The notes beneath the pieces were generated by a model. It was not told the DNA's origin, made no database searches, and saw only the letters and a list, made by a program, of their open reading frames with translations. A program made the translations under genes and the position numbers. Shown one piece after another: positions 1 through 7,852 of a stretch of DNA of 64,000 nt. The DNA is from G963675935 sp963719005 (GTDB lineage: Bacteria; Planctomycetota; Planctomycetia; Pirellulales; Thermoguttaceae). Each line of letters opens with the position of its first letter. Position 1 is the first letter of the stretch. The stretch covers positions 1,116,001-1,180,000 of the forward strand of contig CAVRAR010000014.1 of the NCBI GenBank assembly GCA_963719005.1, given 5' to 3'.

Positions 1-2
1 GC

Positions 3-536
3 CCGGGTGCGATGGATGCCGGCGTTCTCCACTTCATCGAGCAGCACCACGGGCGTACTGCAAATCACGGTAGCGTCGGCGATCAGCAGCGCCCGGGTTT
101 GGCCGCCGGAAAGCTCCGTCATGCGGTTGTCCATGTCGATCGGCTCGCCGGTCAGCTTGTTGGCGAAGTCGATCGCCTGCTGGACCAGCACCGGGTCTTC
201 GCCGCCGCCGGTCCGCACGCGGGAGTGCGTCAGCAGGAACTCGCGCACCGGCAGATCGGAGAGGAACGTGGTGTGCTGCGTAATCAGGGCGATCGGATTG
301 CACGCGGGGTTGTAGCGAAACTCGGGCGGGGCGGGCTTCCCGTCGATCAAAATCCGCCGGCCGCTGGGCGTGTCGCCGTCGGCGAACAGTTCGATGTCGC
401 CGATCAGCGTCGTCTTGCCCGAGCCGGTCGGGCCGACGATGCTGACGACTTGCCCCATCTGAAGATCGATCCGGCCGAACGACTCGCTCCGGCCGTTGCG
501 ACCGTGGCCGCTGAAGATGCTGATGGATTGAATCAT
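3..536 (-). CDS. ABC-type ATPase, C-terminus cut by window edge
   Basis: The reverse strand from the ATG at 536 reads 178 codons and runs off the left edge. Walker A GPTGSGKTT lies at residues 35-43, the ABC signature LSGGQTRALL near residue 140, and a Walker B-like VVLLDEVENAG close to the edge. It is therefore an ATP-binding cassette protein. The N-terminus is unusually short before the P-loop, and a spacer of about 95 residues separates Walker A from the signature. No permease is visible, and the substrate or role cannot be told from this fragment. The protein could be a soluble ABC-type ATPase rather than a transporter subunit. Long ORFs in other frames over this stretch are Arg/Pro-rich shadows. 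Confidence 0.75.
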   Translation of the reverse strand, partial: MIQSISIFSGHGRNGRSESFGRIDLQMGQVVSIVGPTGSGKTTLIGDIELFADGDTPSGRRILIDGKPAPPEFRYNPACNPIALITQHTTFLSDLPVREFLLTHSRVRTGGGEDPVLVQQAIDFANKLTGEPIDMDNRMTELSGGQTRALLIADATVICSTPVVLLDEVENAGIHRTR

Positions 537-1126
537 GGACTGGCTCCTGGTTTGGAGGAGCAGAACGCAATCCGCGTGCCGGAGGTTCGATTACATTTCC
601 GATCAAGCAGGCAACGGAGCGTTGCGCGGAACGCAAAGCGCGGTGCAAGAAGTTGCAAAAACTAGCCGGAGGCTAACAGCCACCGGAGGACCAGGAGCGA
701 GCGCAACGCTCAAGAAAACAAGGGCGTGCAGCGTGACTCACGCGGCCAATCAGGATTTGGAGAGCAGCCCTTCCGGGGGCTGTTAGCCCCCAGCTATTAT
801 CTATCTGAAAAAGGCAATGTGAAGCCAAAAAACGCCTTTTTGGGATCGAAGCGTCGCCCAAGACCGCCGTGTCGGGCGACGGCTTTTCGGGGGCAGGCCA
901 CGGCCCGGCCCGTGACGGCTGGCGGTGGCACTCGGTGCGACGTCGTTCACAAAACGATCCGTTCGGCGAACCAGGGACAGGGCCCCACCTCCTACCGCTT
1001 CCACCCGGAGGAAGGGGCCGATAACCTTCGTATGGCCCTTGCCGCCCCCGGCCGCCGATGGTACACTGATAGATTCGATGCTTTTCAAGAGTCGGTTATC
1101 GCGTAGCGAGAAGGCGAGAGTGAGCC
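537..1126. other. Intergenic region with repeat arms
   Basis: No convincing gene. An 11-bp inverted pair, GGCTAACAGCC at 671-681 and GGCTGTTAGCC at 778-788, brackets about 100 bp; both arms sit in GCCGGAGGCT-like context that looks like a dispersed repeat. A hairpin follows at 808-841. Short ORFs in this stretch have compositionally odd products and no ribosome binding sites. The promoter of rpmE must lie in its right part, but I could not single out -35/-10 boxes. Confidence 0.45.
808..841. terminator. AAAAAGGC/GCCTTTTT hairpin
   Basis: Perfect 8-bp inverted repeat, AAAAAGGC at 808-815 and GCCTTTTT at 834-841, with an 18-nt loop. The run of Ts on the right arm resembles a rho-independent terminator, but the stem is A/T-rich at its base and no gene ends just upstream on the plus strand. 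The function is uncertain. Confidence 0.3.
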
Positions 1127-1390
1127 ATGAAAGACAAAATCCATCCGAATTACGTGGTTACGAAAGTCACCTGCGGCTGCGGCAATAGCTTCGTTACCCG
1201 CAGCACCCAGCCGGAGATGAAGATCGATATCTGCAACGTTTGCCACCCTTTCTATACCGGCAAGCTGAAGTACGTCGATACGGCGGGACGGATCGAGAAG
1301 TTCCAGAAGAAGTTCGCCGCCACCGGCTACACGAGCCTCAATCGCGGCAAGAAGGCGGCAGCCCCCGCCGAAGCGGCCGAGGCGTCTTAA
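1127..1390 (+). CDS. rpmE: 50S ribosomal protein L31
   Basis: An 87-aa protein of the bacterial L31 family, a component of the large ribosomal subunit. The sequence shows the zinc-binding type: the CGCG pair near residue 17 and CNVCHPFYTGK near residue 37 supply the cysteines, followed by the conserved GRIEKFQKKF. The Ala/Glu-rich tail after residue 70 is a normal variable extension. The start ATG is preceded by GAGAAGGCGAGAG. The gene precedes prfA, and an rpmE-prfA-prmC order is common in bacteria, which supports the call. Confidence 0.95.
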   Translation: MKDKIHPNYVVTKVTCGCGNSFVTRSTQPEMKIDICNVCHPFYTGKLKYVDTAGRIEKFQKKFAATGYTSLNRGKKAAAPAEAAEAS

Positions 1391-1434
1391 CCTTTGTAGG
1401 AGGCGACTCCTGTCGCCGATTGCCTGGCTGCGAT

Positions 1435-1498
1435 TAGGTTATGCTTCAGCATAACGCGCCGGGTTGTGCCGCCTTTCGTTATGCTGAAGCATAACCTA
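1435..1498. repeat. Perfect 22-bp inverted repeat between rpmE and prfA
   Basis: A 22-bp arm (1435-1456, core GGTTATGCTTCAGCATAAC) is repeated exactly in inverted orientation at 1477-1498, with a 20-bp loop. Each arm is itself partly palindromic (ATGCTTCAGCAT). A diverged copy lies at 31172-31235. Just upstream (about 1396-1420) GTAGGAGGCGACTCCTGTC forms another small palindromic motif. It is probably a dispersed intergenic repeat and could also act as a bidirectional stem in the rpmE-prfA transcript. Confidence 0.6.
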
Positions 1499-1554
1499 CA
1501 ATCAGCGAATGGTGGGGCTGCGCTTCGCTTGACCCACCCTACGAAAGCGTCGCC

Positions 1555-2632
1555 ATGCCCAATCCGCTCGACGAAAAACTCGCGCGATTCGAGGAATTGG
1601 AGCGACGGCTCGTCGATCCGGAGACCCTGGCCAATCCGTCCCAGTTGACGGCCGTGGCCCGCGAACACGGCTCGCTGGCCAAGCTGGCCACGAAGTACCG
1701 CCGCTTCAAGAATCTCAACTCGCAAATCCGCGAAGCCCTTGAGATGCTCAATGGGCCGGACACCGACATGCGCGAGATGGCCCAGGCCGAGATCGACCAA
1801 CTCAAGGCCGAGCGGGAGACGATCTGGAACGAGTTGCTCGACATGACCATCGGCGGCGAGGACGCCAACCGCACAAGCTGCATCCTCGAAATCCGCGCCG
1901 GCACCGGCGGCGAGGAGGCGGCCCTGTTCGCCCGCGATCTCTACGAAATGTACAAGCACTACGCCGAGGACAACCGCTGGAAGGTCGAAGTGCTCGACAT
2001 GTCGCCGACCGAGTTGGGCGGGTTCAAGGAGGTGATTCTGGGCGTCGAAGGCGAAGGGGCATATCGCAAGCTCCAGTTCGAGAGCGGCGGACATCGCGTG
2101 CAGCGCGTGCCCGAAACCGAGGCGAAGGGCCGCATCCACACTTCCGCCGCCACCGTGGCGGTGATGGCCGAGCCGGAAGACGTCGAGATCGACCTGAAGC
2201 CCGACGACTATCGCAAAGACATCTTCCACGCCAGCGGTCCCGGCGGGCAGCACGTCAACAAGACCGCCTCGGCCATCCGCCTGACGCACTACGAAACCGG
2301 CATCGTCGTCTCCTGCCAGGACGAGAAGAGCCAGCATAAGAACCTGTGCCAAGGCCCTGCGGGTGCTGAAAACGCGGCTCTACGAGGCGAAGCGCGAGGA
2401 GGAGCACAAGAAGCGCTCGGACGAGCGGAAGACCAAAATCGGCTCCGGCGACCGCAGCCAGCGCATCCGCACCTACAACTTTCCCGACAACCGCGTGACC
2501 GACCACCGCATCAACTTCACGATCTACAAGCTCGACAGCATCATCGCCGGCAACTTGCAGCCGGTGATCGACGCCCTGATGGAATACGAGCGGCAGGAGC
2601 AGCGAACGGCATTTGGAGGAAATGATGAATGA
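1555..2632 (+). CDS. prfA: Peptide chain release factor 1 (frameshifted)
   Basis: Class I release factor RF1, which releases the peptide at UAA/UAG codons. The reading frame from ATG 1555 gives the coiled N-terminal domain, the PCRF domain, the codon-recognition tripeptide PET (P-x-T type, so RF1 rather than RF2) and the catalytic GGQ at residues 230-232. After DEKSQHKN (about 2344) the frame breaks. The rest of the C-terminal domain, from KALRVLKTRLYEAKR to the stop at 2632, continues one frame over. One extra base at about 2344-2348 would explain it. With that corrected the length (about 358 aa) is normal. RF1 should be essential, so an assembly error is more likely than a true pseudogene; this is not the known programmed frameshift, which belongs to prfB. 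Confidence 0.9.
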
Positions 2633-2735
2633 GGAATGATGAGTGATGAATGCTGAATGCTGGCATCCGTCACGATTCCTTGTCCGTTCGTCATTCGTCA
2701 TTCATAATTCATCATTCAGCATTCATCATTCCTCC
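2617..2735. repeat. Large imperfect palindrome between prfA and prmC
   Basis: The right part (2689-2733) is made of CATTC/CATTCAT units and the left part (2618-2665) of their complements, ATGAATG and GATGAATGCTGAATG. The two halves can fold into one long stem with the loop near 2670-2685. The palindrome overlaps the last prfA codons and ends just before the prmC start. The composition is simple and AT-rich within GC-rich surroundings, which suggests an inserted dispersed element. Confidence 0.55.
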
Positions 2736-2736
2736 C

Positions 2737-3677
2737 ATGTCCACCGCCGAATCCTGGACCGTCGGCCGCTTGTTGCAGTGGACGGCGGACTATCTGAAGG
2801 GTCACGGGTCGGAAAGCCCTCGGCTGGACGCCGAAGTGCTCTTGGCCGAAGTGCTGGGCTGCCAGCGGATCAGCTTTACGCGACATTCGACGACGTGCCC
2901 GGCGAACAGCAGCGGGCAGCGTTCCGCGAATTGGTCCGCCGCCGCGCCGAGGGGACGCCGGTGGCCTACCTGGTCGGTCGGCGGGAGTTCTACTCGCTCT
3001 CCTTCCGCGTCACGCCCGACGTGCTGATCCCAAGGCCCGAGACAGAATTGCTCGTGGTGGCCGTGCTCGATCTGGCGAAAGGGAAAGAGGGGTCAGGGGT
3101 CGGGGGTCAGGGGTCAGGGTCTGCAAATCAGCAATCAACAATCAGCAATCAGCAATCAGCGATTTCCATCGCCGACGTCGGCACGGGCAGCGGCGTCATC
3201 GCGGTCTGTTTGGCGAAACATCTGCCGGCCAGCCGGGTGACGGCGATCGACATCAGTCCGGCCGCGTTGGCGGTAGCGCGGGATAATGCGAAGCAGCATG
3301 GCGTGGCCGATCGGATCGAGTTCGTCGAGAGCGACTTGTTTGCGGCCGTGGCCGCCGATAGGCGATTCGATTTCGTCGTGAGCAATCCGCCCTACGTCTC
3401 GACGGCCGAAATGGAGAAGCTCGCGCCCGACGTGCGAAAGTACGAGCCGAAGGGGGCGCTGTTGGCCGGTCCGAAGGGCACCGAGGTGATCGAGCGATTG
3501 ATTCCGCAAGCGGCCGAGCGTTTGCGGCCCGGCGGCCACTTGTTGATCGAAATCAGTCCCATGATCCACGACGCCGTGCGTTCGTCGTTGAACGGTGACG
3601 GCCGATTCGAACTCGGCGCGACGATCAAGGACATCGCCCGGCTGGCGAGAGTGGTGCAGGCGAGGAGAAGGGATTAG
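2737..3677 (+). CDS. prmC: Release factor glutamine methyltransferase (frameshifted)
   Basis: S-adenosylmethionine-dependent methyltransferase that modifies the Gln of the GGQ motif in release factors, consistent with its place after prfA. From ATG 2737 the N-terminal helical domain reads MSTAESWTVGRLLQW; the frame breaks near 2870 (one base apparently lost) and resumes as LYATFDDVPGEQQR. The SAM-binding motif DVGTGSGVIAVCLAK and the catalytic NPPY (SNPPYVS) are both present. Between the N-terminal domain and the SAM motif, about 25 residues of Gly/Ser/Gln/Asn low-complexity sequence (3088-3165) are inserted in frame and come from simple DNA repeats. The family is well recognised; whether the copy is functional depends on the frame break being an artefact. 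Confidence 0.88.
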
Positions 3678-3695
3678 AGGGCATTTCTCACCGCC

Positions 3696-3772
3696 GTGTG
3701 CCACTGCTTGGAACAAGCAGTGCCGGGGCAACGGATTACGCCTCGCACTGCTTCTGTGAAGCAGTGGCACAC
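3696..3772. repeat. Nested palindromic repeat
   Basis: Outer arms GTGTGCCACTGCTT and AAGCAGTGGCACAC (14 bp, perfect) enclose about 49 bp. Each half also contains its own smaller hairpin (CACTGCTT...AAGCAGTG). The element lies directly after prmC and could form a strong cruciform or terminator-like stem. Its layered symmetry suggests a dispersed intergenic repeat. Confidence 0.6.
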
Positions 3773-3910
3773 TGGTGGCCAATTTCCCCACGGTGCCCCA
3801 CCGGACATTTTTCCCACCGCCTTTTCAACGTGGTATGCTGGGCGATGTGGGGGAACTTCCTTTGCCGCCGCGGAGTGCTAGAATGAGTAGTGCTGCCTCA
3901 TGGAATGGGA

Positions 3911-3989
3911 GGGAAAAAGGGGACAGGTCCAATTTGTGCGAAGCACCCTCCGGGCCGTTCCGGCAAATTGGCCCCGTCCCCTTTTTCCC
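3911..3989. repeat. GGGACAGG palindrome, class A copy 1
   Basis: A 79-bp element with arms GGGAAAAAGGGGACAGG and CCCCGTCCCCTTTTTCCC around a central GC-rich block. Its centre is the reverse complement of the centres in the copies at 51830-51908 and 62151-62229, so this copy lies in the opposite orientation. The right arm has diverged slightly (GGCCCC in place of GGACCT). It sits in the prmC-exporter intergenic region, where I see no gene. Confidence 0.8.
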
Positions 3990-4025
3990 CTGGGATCCTA
4001 GTCGCGAATCCACGCCGAAGACCCG

Positions 4026-4952
4026 ATGAACAGTCGTTGGTACAATACCGCGGTCGTTGTTCTGTGGCTTGCCACCATGAGTTGGCTGGTGGCGAAGAAG
4101 GTGTTGCCGCCGTTGTTGGTCGGCGAGCCGCCGAGCTATCGCCAGGTCATCGAGGCGCAGAACCGCGATCCGCCGGTGGGGTGGAGGGTGTTGTGGAAAG
4201 GGAAGCAACTCGGCTGGGCGCTGACCGATACGAAGGTGCAGCCGAGCGGCCTGACCGAGGTTCACGGCCGCGTCCACTTCGACACGTTCCCGATCGGCGC
4301 CGTGACGCCCGTGTGGCTTCAGCCTTTCCTGACGCTTGTCAGGAAGCCCGTTGAGCAACTGCATCTGGACGCCCGCAGCGAGATGTTGATCGACACGTTG
4401 GGGCGACTGCTGCGGTTCGATTCGGCGGTGCAATTGGCCCCGTTGATCGACAAGATTACCATGCGGGGGACGGTCGAGGGAGGGCAACTGGAGTTGGTGG
4501 TCAGTTCGGGGAATCAGTCGGTCAGCTACGAAGTCCTCCTGCCGCCGAAGGCGCTGTTGGCGGACGCGCTGACGCCGCAAACGCGTCTGCCGGGCCTGCA
4601 CGTCGGCCAGACGTGGAGCGTGCCCGTCGTCAACCCGCTCTGGCCGAGCAAGAGTCGCATCGAGATTATTTCCGCCAAGGTGGAAAAATCCGAGTCCATC
4701 CTTTGGAACGGAGCGCGAGAAAACGCCTGGCTGGTCGTCTATCGCCGCGATTCGGGGACCGGCGCCGCAGACGAGCAGAACGTGCAGGGCAGGCTTTGGG
4801 TCCGGCGCGACGGCGCCGTGCTGCGACAGGAGGCGATGCTCTTCGACTCGCCCATCGTCTTCGTCCGCCTGACCCACAAAGATACCGTGCCGCTTCTGAA
4901 AACGGCCGGTCGGCGGTGGTGGGCATTCGGCCGCGGGCCGGCGGATCAATAA
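4026..4952 (+). CDS. Membrane-anchored protein of an ABC export operon, unknown function
   Basis: A 308-aa protein with one N-terminal membrane segment (about residues 7-24, VVVLWLATMSWLVAKK), the remainder probably outside the membrane. I do not recognise the family. The body is a soluble domain with many beta-type stretches and no obvious catalytic motif. It ends two bases before the ATG of the ABC ATPase at 4955 and is probably translated with it, which suggests an accessory or substrate-handling subunit of that exporter. ATG 4026 was chosen because the hydrophobic anchor begins immediately after it. Confidence 0.75.
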   Translation: MNSRWYNTAVVVLWLATMSWLVAKKVLPPLLVGEPPSYRQVIEAQNRDPPVGWRVLWKGKQLGWALTDTKVQPSGLTEVHGRVHFDTFPIGAVTPVWLQPFLTLVRKPVEQLHLDARSEMLIDTLGRLLRFDSAVQLAPLIDKITMRGTVEGGQLELVVSSGNQSVSYEVLLPPKALLADALTPQTRLPGLHVGQTWSVPVVNPLWPSKSRIEIISAKVEKSESILWNGARENAWLVVYRRDSGTGAADEQNVQGRLWVRRDGAVLRQEAMLFDSPIVFVRLTHKDTVPLLKTAGRRWWAFGRGPADQ

Positions 4953-4954
4953 CC

Positions 4955-5728
4955 ATGATCGAATTCGACAACGCAACTCGAAGTTACGCCCACAAGCTCG
5001 CGGTCGACGGCTTGACGCTGACGGTGCCGTCCGGCGAGTTGTTCGCGCTCTTGGGGCCCAACGGCGCGGGGAAAACGACGACGATCAAAATGCTCACCGG
5101 GCTGTTGCGGCCGATGGGAGGCGCGGTGCGGGTGTGCGGGCACGACCTCGTGACCGATTGCCGCCGCGCCGCGCACTCGATCGGCTACGTTCCCGAGGAG
5201 CCCTTTCTTTACGACAAGCTCTCCGGTTTGGAGTTCCTCGAATTCGTCGCCGAAATGCGGGGCATGAGCCGGGCGGCAATCGACGAGCGCATCCGCCGCG
5301 AGTGCCAATACTTCGATCTCGGCGACTTCATCGACGACCTGATCGAAACGTATTCGCACGGCATGAGGCAACGGCTCGTCTTCGCATCGGCCCTGCTGCC
5401 CGATCCGCCGGTGTTGGTGATCGACGAGCCGATGGTCGGGCTCGATCCGCGGAGCGTTCGCGCGGTGAAGGACCGCCTGCGCGATCAGGCCGCGGCGGGA
5501 ACCACCGTATTCATGTCCACCCATACGCTGGACATCGCCGAGGAGATCGCCAGCCGCATCGGCATCATGGACTGCGGACGTCTCCACTTCCTTGGGACCG
5601 TCGCCGAGTTGCAGGGTGAGTTGGCCGCGCACGACGCTTCGCTCGAACGGCTCTTCCTCGAATTGACCAGCGGAAATGGAAAAGGGAAAGGCGGAATGCG
5701 GAAGGCGGAGGGGGGAGAGAAATCGTGA
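4955..5728 (+). CDS. ABC transporter ATP-binding protein
   Basis: A 257-aa ATPase of the ABC-2 exporter type. Walker A GPNGAGKTT, signature YSHGMRQRLVFA, Walker B VLVIDEPMVGLD and the switch His (STHTLD) are all present in order, so it should hydrolyse ATP. The SHGMRQR form of the signature is typical of exporters of the CcmA/NatA group. The C-terminal tail after ELTSGNG is Gly/Lys-rich and encoded by simple-repeat DNA (GGAAAAGGGAAAGGCGGAATG), so it may be an acquired extension. The stop codon overlaps the permease start (GTGA), indicating translational coupling. The substrate is unknown. Confidence 0.88.
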   Translation: MIEFDNATRSYAHKLAVDGLTLTVPSGELFALLGPNGAGKTTTIKMLTGLLRPMGGAVRVCGHDLVTDCRRAAHSIGYVPEEPFLYDKLSGLEFLEFVAEMRGMSRAAIDERIRRECQYFDLGDFIDDLIETYSHGMRQRLVFASALLPDPPVLVIDEPMVGLDPRSVRAVKDRLRDQAAAGTTVFMSTHTLDIAEEIASRIGIMDCGRLHFLGTVAELQGELAAHDASLERLFLELTSGNGKGKGGMRKAEGGEKS

Positions 5729-7577
5729 ACGACAACGAAGCGGCAGAGAAAAAGGGGACGGAGGAGGTCGTCGGAAAACGCTCCGCAACAGGGGAAGAGT
5801 CCTCCCAACGATCCCCGCCGTCCCCTTCGGCGCCGCCGCCGGATTTTCTGTCGCCCGAGAACGAAGCCAGGACCTTCTGGCGGATGCGGCACCGCATTCT
5901 CGTCACGCTGCTGCGACAGTTGTTCGCCCACTCGCGATTTCGCGTGTCGCTGATCGTGGTCTGACCAGCTTGCTTTGGGGCGGCATGTTCTGGATGTTCG
6001 GCGACGGTTTTTCCTTCCTGCAGTCGGCCTTCGTCTATCCGGAAACATACACGCTGGCCGTTGGGGGCCTGTTCAGCGCCTTCTTCTTCGCATTGATGTT
6101 GATGCTGGTGTTTTCCTCGGCGGTCATTCTCTACGGTTCGCTGTTTCGCTCGCGCGAGATCGCCTTTCTGCTGACGATTCCCGCGCGCACGGGCAGGGTG
6201 TTTCTCCACAAGTTTCACGAAGCGATCGTTCTGAGCAGTTGGGGGTTCGTGCTTTTGGGAAGCCCCGCGCTGCTGGCCTACGGGGTCGTGGTCGGGGCGC
6301 CATGGTACTACTACGCGATGCTGCCGCCGTCCCTGGTGGCTTTCATCTATATTCCCGTGGCCATCGGAGCGATCGCCTGCATGTTGATCGTGCGCTACGT
6401 CCCCGATCGCATCCTGAGCATTCTGATCGGCGCCGGGGTGTTGCTGTTGGCGGGCGGCGGGTGGATGGCGTGGCGAGTGCTGACCGGTCCGAAGAACGAC
6501 CTGCTCACGGCGGGCTGGTTTCAGGAAATCCTCGGCCGCATGCAGGTCTCGGACCAGCGGCTGTTGCCAAGCTGGTGGCTGAGCACCGGGCTGTTGGCCG
6601 CTGCCGATCGGACTTGGTCCGAGTGCGTTCTGTTCCTGACGCTGATGATCTCCAACGCCCTCTTCTTCCGTCAATTGACGCTCTGGACCGCCGAGCGGCT
6701 TTACCGGCCGGCCTATAGCGGGCTGTTTGGAAAGCTGCGGCGGCGAAAACGCCCCCGCACCGTGCGGCTCGATCGACTCCTCTCTGGCCTGATGCGCTCG
6801 TTTCCGGCAACGGTGCGATTGATGACGATCAAGGATTTCCGACTCTTTCGCCGCGATCCTTTGCAGTGGTCGCAGATTCTGATTTTCGTGGGCTTTCTGA
6901 TCCTGTACTTCCTCTACATCCCGTCCTTCAGCTACAGCACCTCTGCGGTCAGTTGGGTGAACATGGTGAGTTTCCTGAACCTCGCGGTCGTGGGGCTGCT
7001 GTTGTCCACCTTCACCACCCGCTTCGTCTTTCCCATGATCAGCCTTGAAGGCCGGCGATTCTGGATTCTCGGCCAGCTAGGGGTGCGGCGAGAGACGCTG
7101 CTCTGGGGCAAGTTCCTCTTCGCCGCATGCGGAGCCATCATTCCCTGTGCGGGCCTGGTGCTGATGAGCGACTTGTTGCTCCGCGTGCCGGTCCTTATCT
7201 TGTTGAGCCATCAGTTGACCTGTCTGCTGCTGTGTCTTGGCTTGTCGGGCATCGCCGTGGGACTGGGCGCCTGGCTGCCGAACTTGCGCGAGGAATCGCC
7301 CTCGCGGATCGCCGCCGGCTTCGGCGGAACGCTCACTCTGGTGAGCAGCACCCTGTTTATCCTGTTCGTGGTCCTTCTGACGGCCCTGCCCACCCATTTC
7401 TTTCTCGCCGCTCAGGCTACCGGTTCGGCCAGCGATTTCGAGGGGCGGGCGCATCTGCAAGCGTGGTTCTTGTGGTGGTGGATTGCGGGCACCGCCGCCA
7501 GCATCGTTCTCGGCGCCCTCGCCACCTTCCTTCCCTTGCGCGTCGGTTTTCGCGCATTCCGGGAAATGGAGTTTTAG
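5725..7577 (+). CDS. ABC-2 type permease (frameshifted)
   Basis: An integral membrane protein of about 617 aa with 10 or more hydrophobic segments, forming the membrane part of the exporter with the ATPase at 4955. GTG 5725 overlaps the ATPase stop by four bases. The first about 80 residues begin with a Ser/Pro-rich cytoplasmic stretch, then ARTFWRMRHRILVTLLRQL; the frame breaks near 5961, where one missing base would join SLIVV to LTSLLWGGMFW. The rest, to the stop at 7577, is open. Part of the N-terminal stretch (5748-5826) is bracketed by AAAGGGGACGG and CCGTCCCCTT, so a repeat may have inserted in the coding region. The substrate is unknown. Confidence 0.8.
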
Positions 7578-7852
7578 CGGCGGGCGCGGCCAGCCGTGTA
7601 ATTCGATTCAGCGCCCGGGACCGACAACCCCTTGGAGTTAACAGGTCGGATCCTCTTGGAGCGGGAGGTGACCAACGGCCCAACCGACTCGCCGCTTCAC
7701 GCATTCGCCAAGATCGCAGGGACAGTCGCTCGGATTGACGTCGCGGGCGTGGATACTTCCAACTGCGAAGAGTATAATAGCCGGAATCGGAGCGGAGACT
7801 CGCTTTTCCGAGCTTTTCCCGAATCCGTCGTCTCGTTTGGAGGAGGCTTCTT

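Noticed and set aside
971..990. GGGACAGGGCCCC near the rpmE promoter as another palindrome copy
   Set aside because: Matches only the short core; no second arm and no similarity to classes A-C.
1387..2352. 321-codon minus-strand ORF over prfA
   Set aside because: Antisense to RF1; compositional shadow.
3825..4976. 383-codon minus-strand ORF over the exporter accessory gene
   Set aside because: Runs through the class A palindrome and antisense to the membrane protein; no start signal or domain.
7718..7735. GGGACAG match upstream of the 7853 gene
   Set aside because: Core only, without arms; expected by chance in a window of this size.
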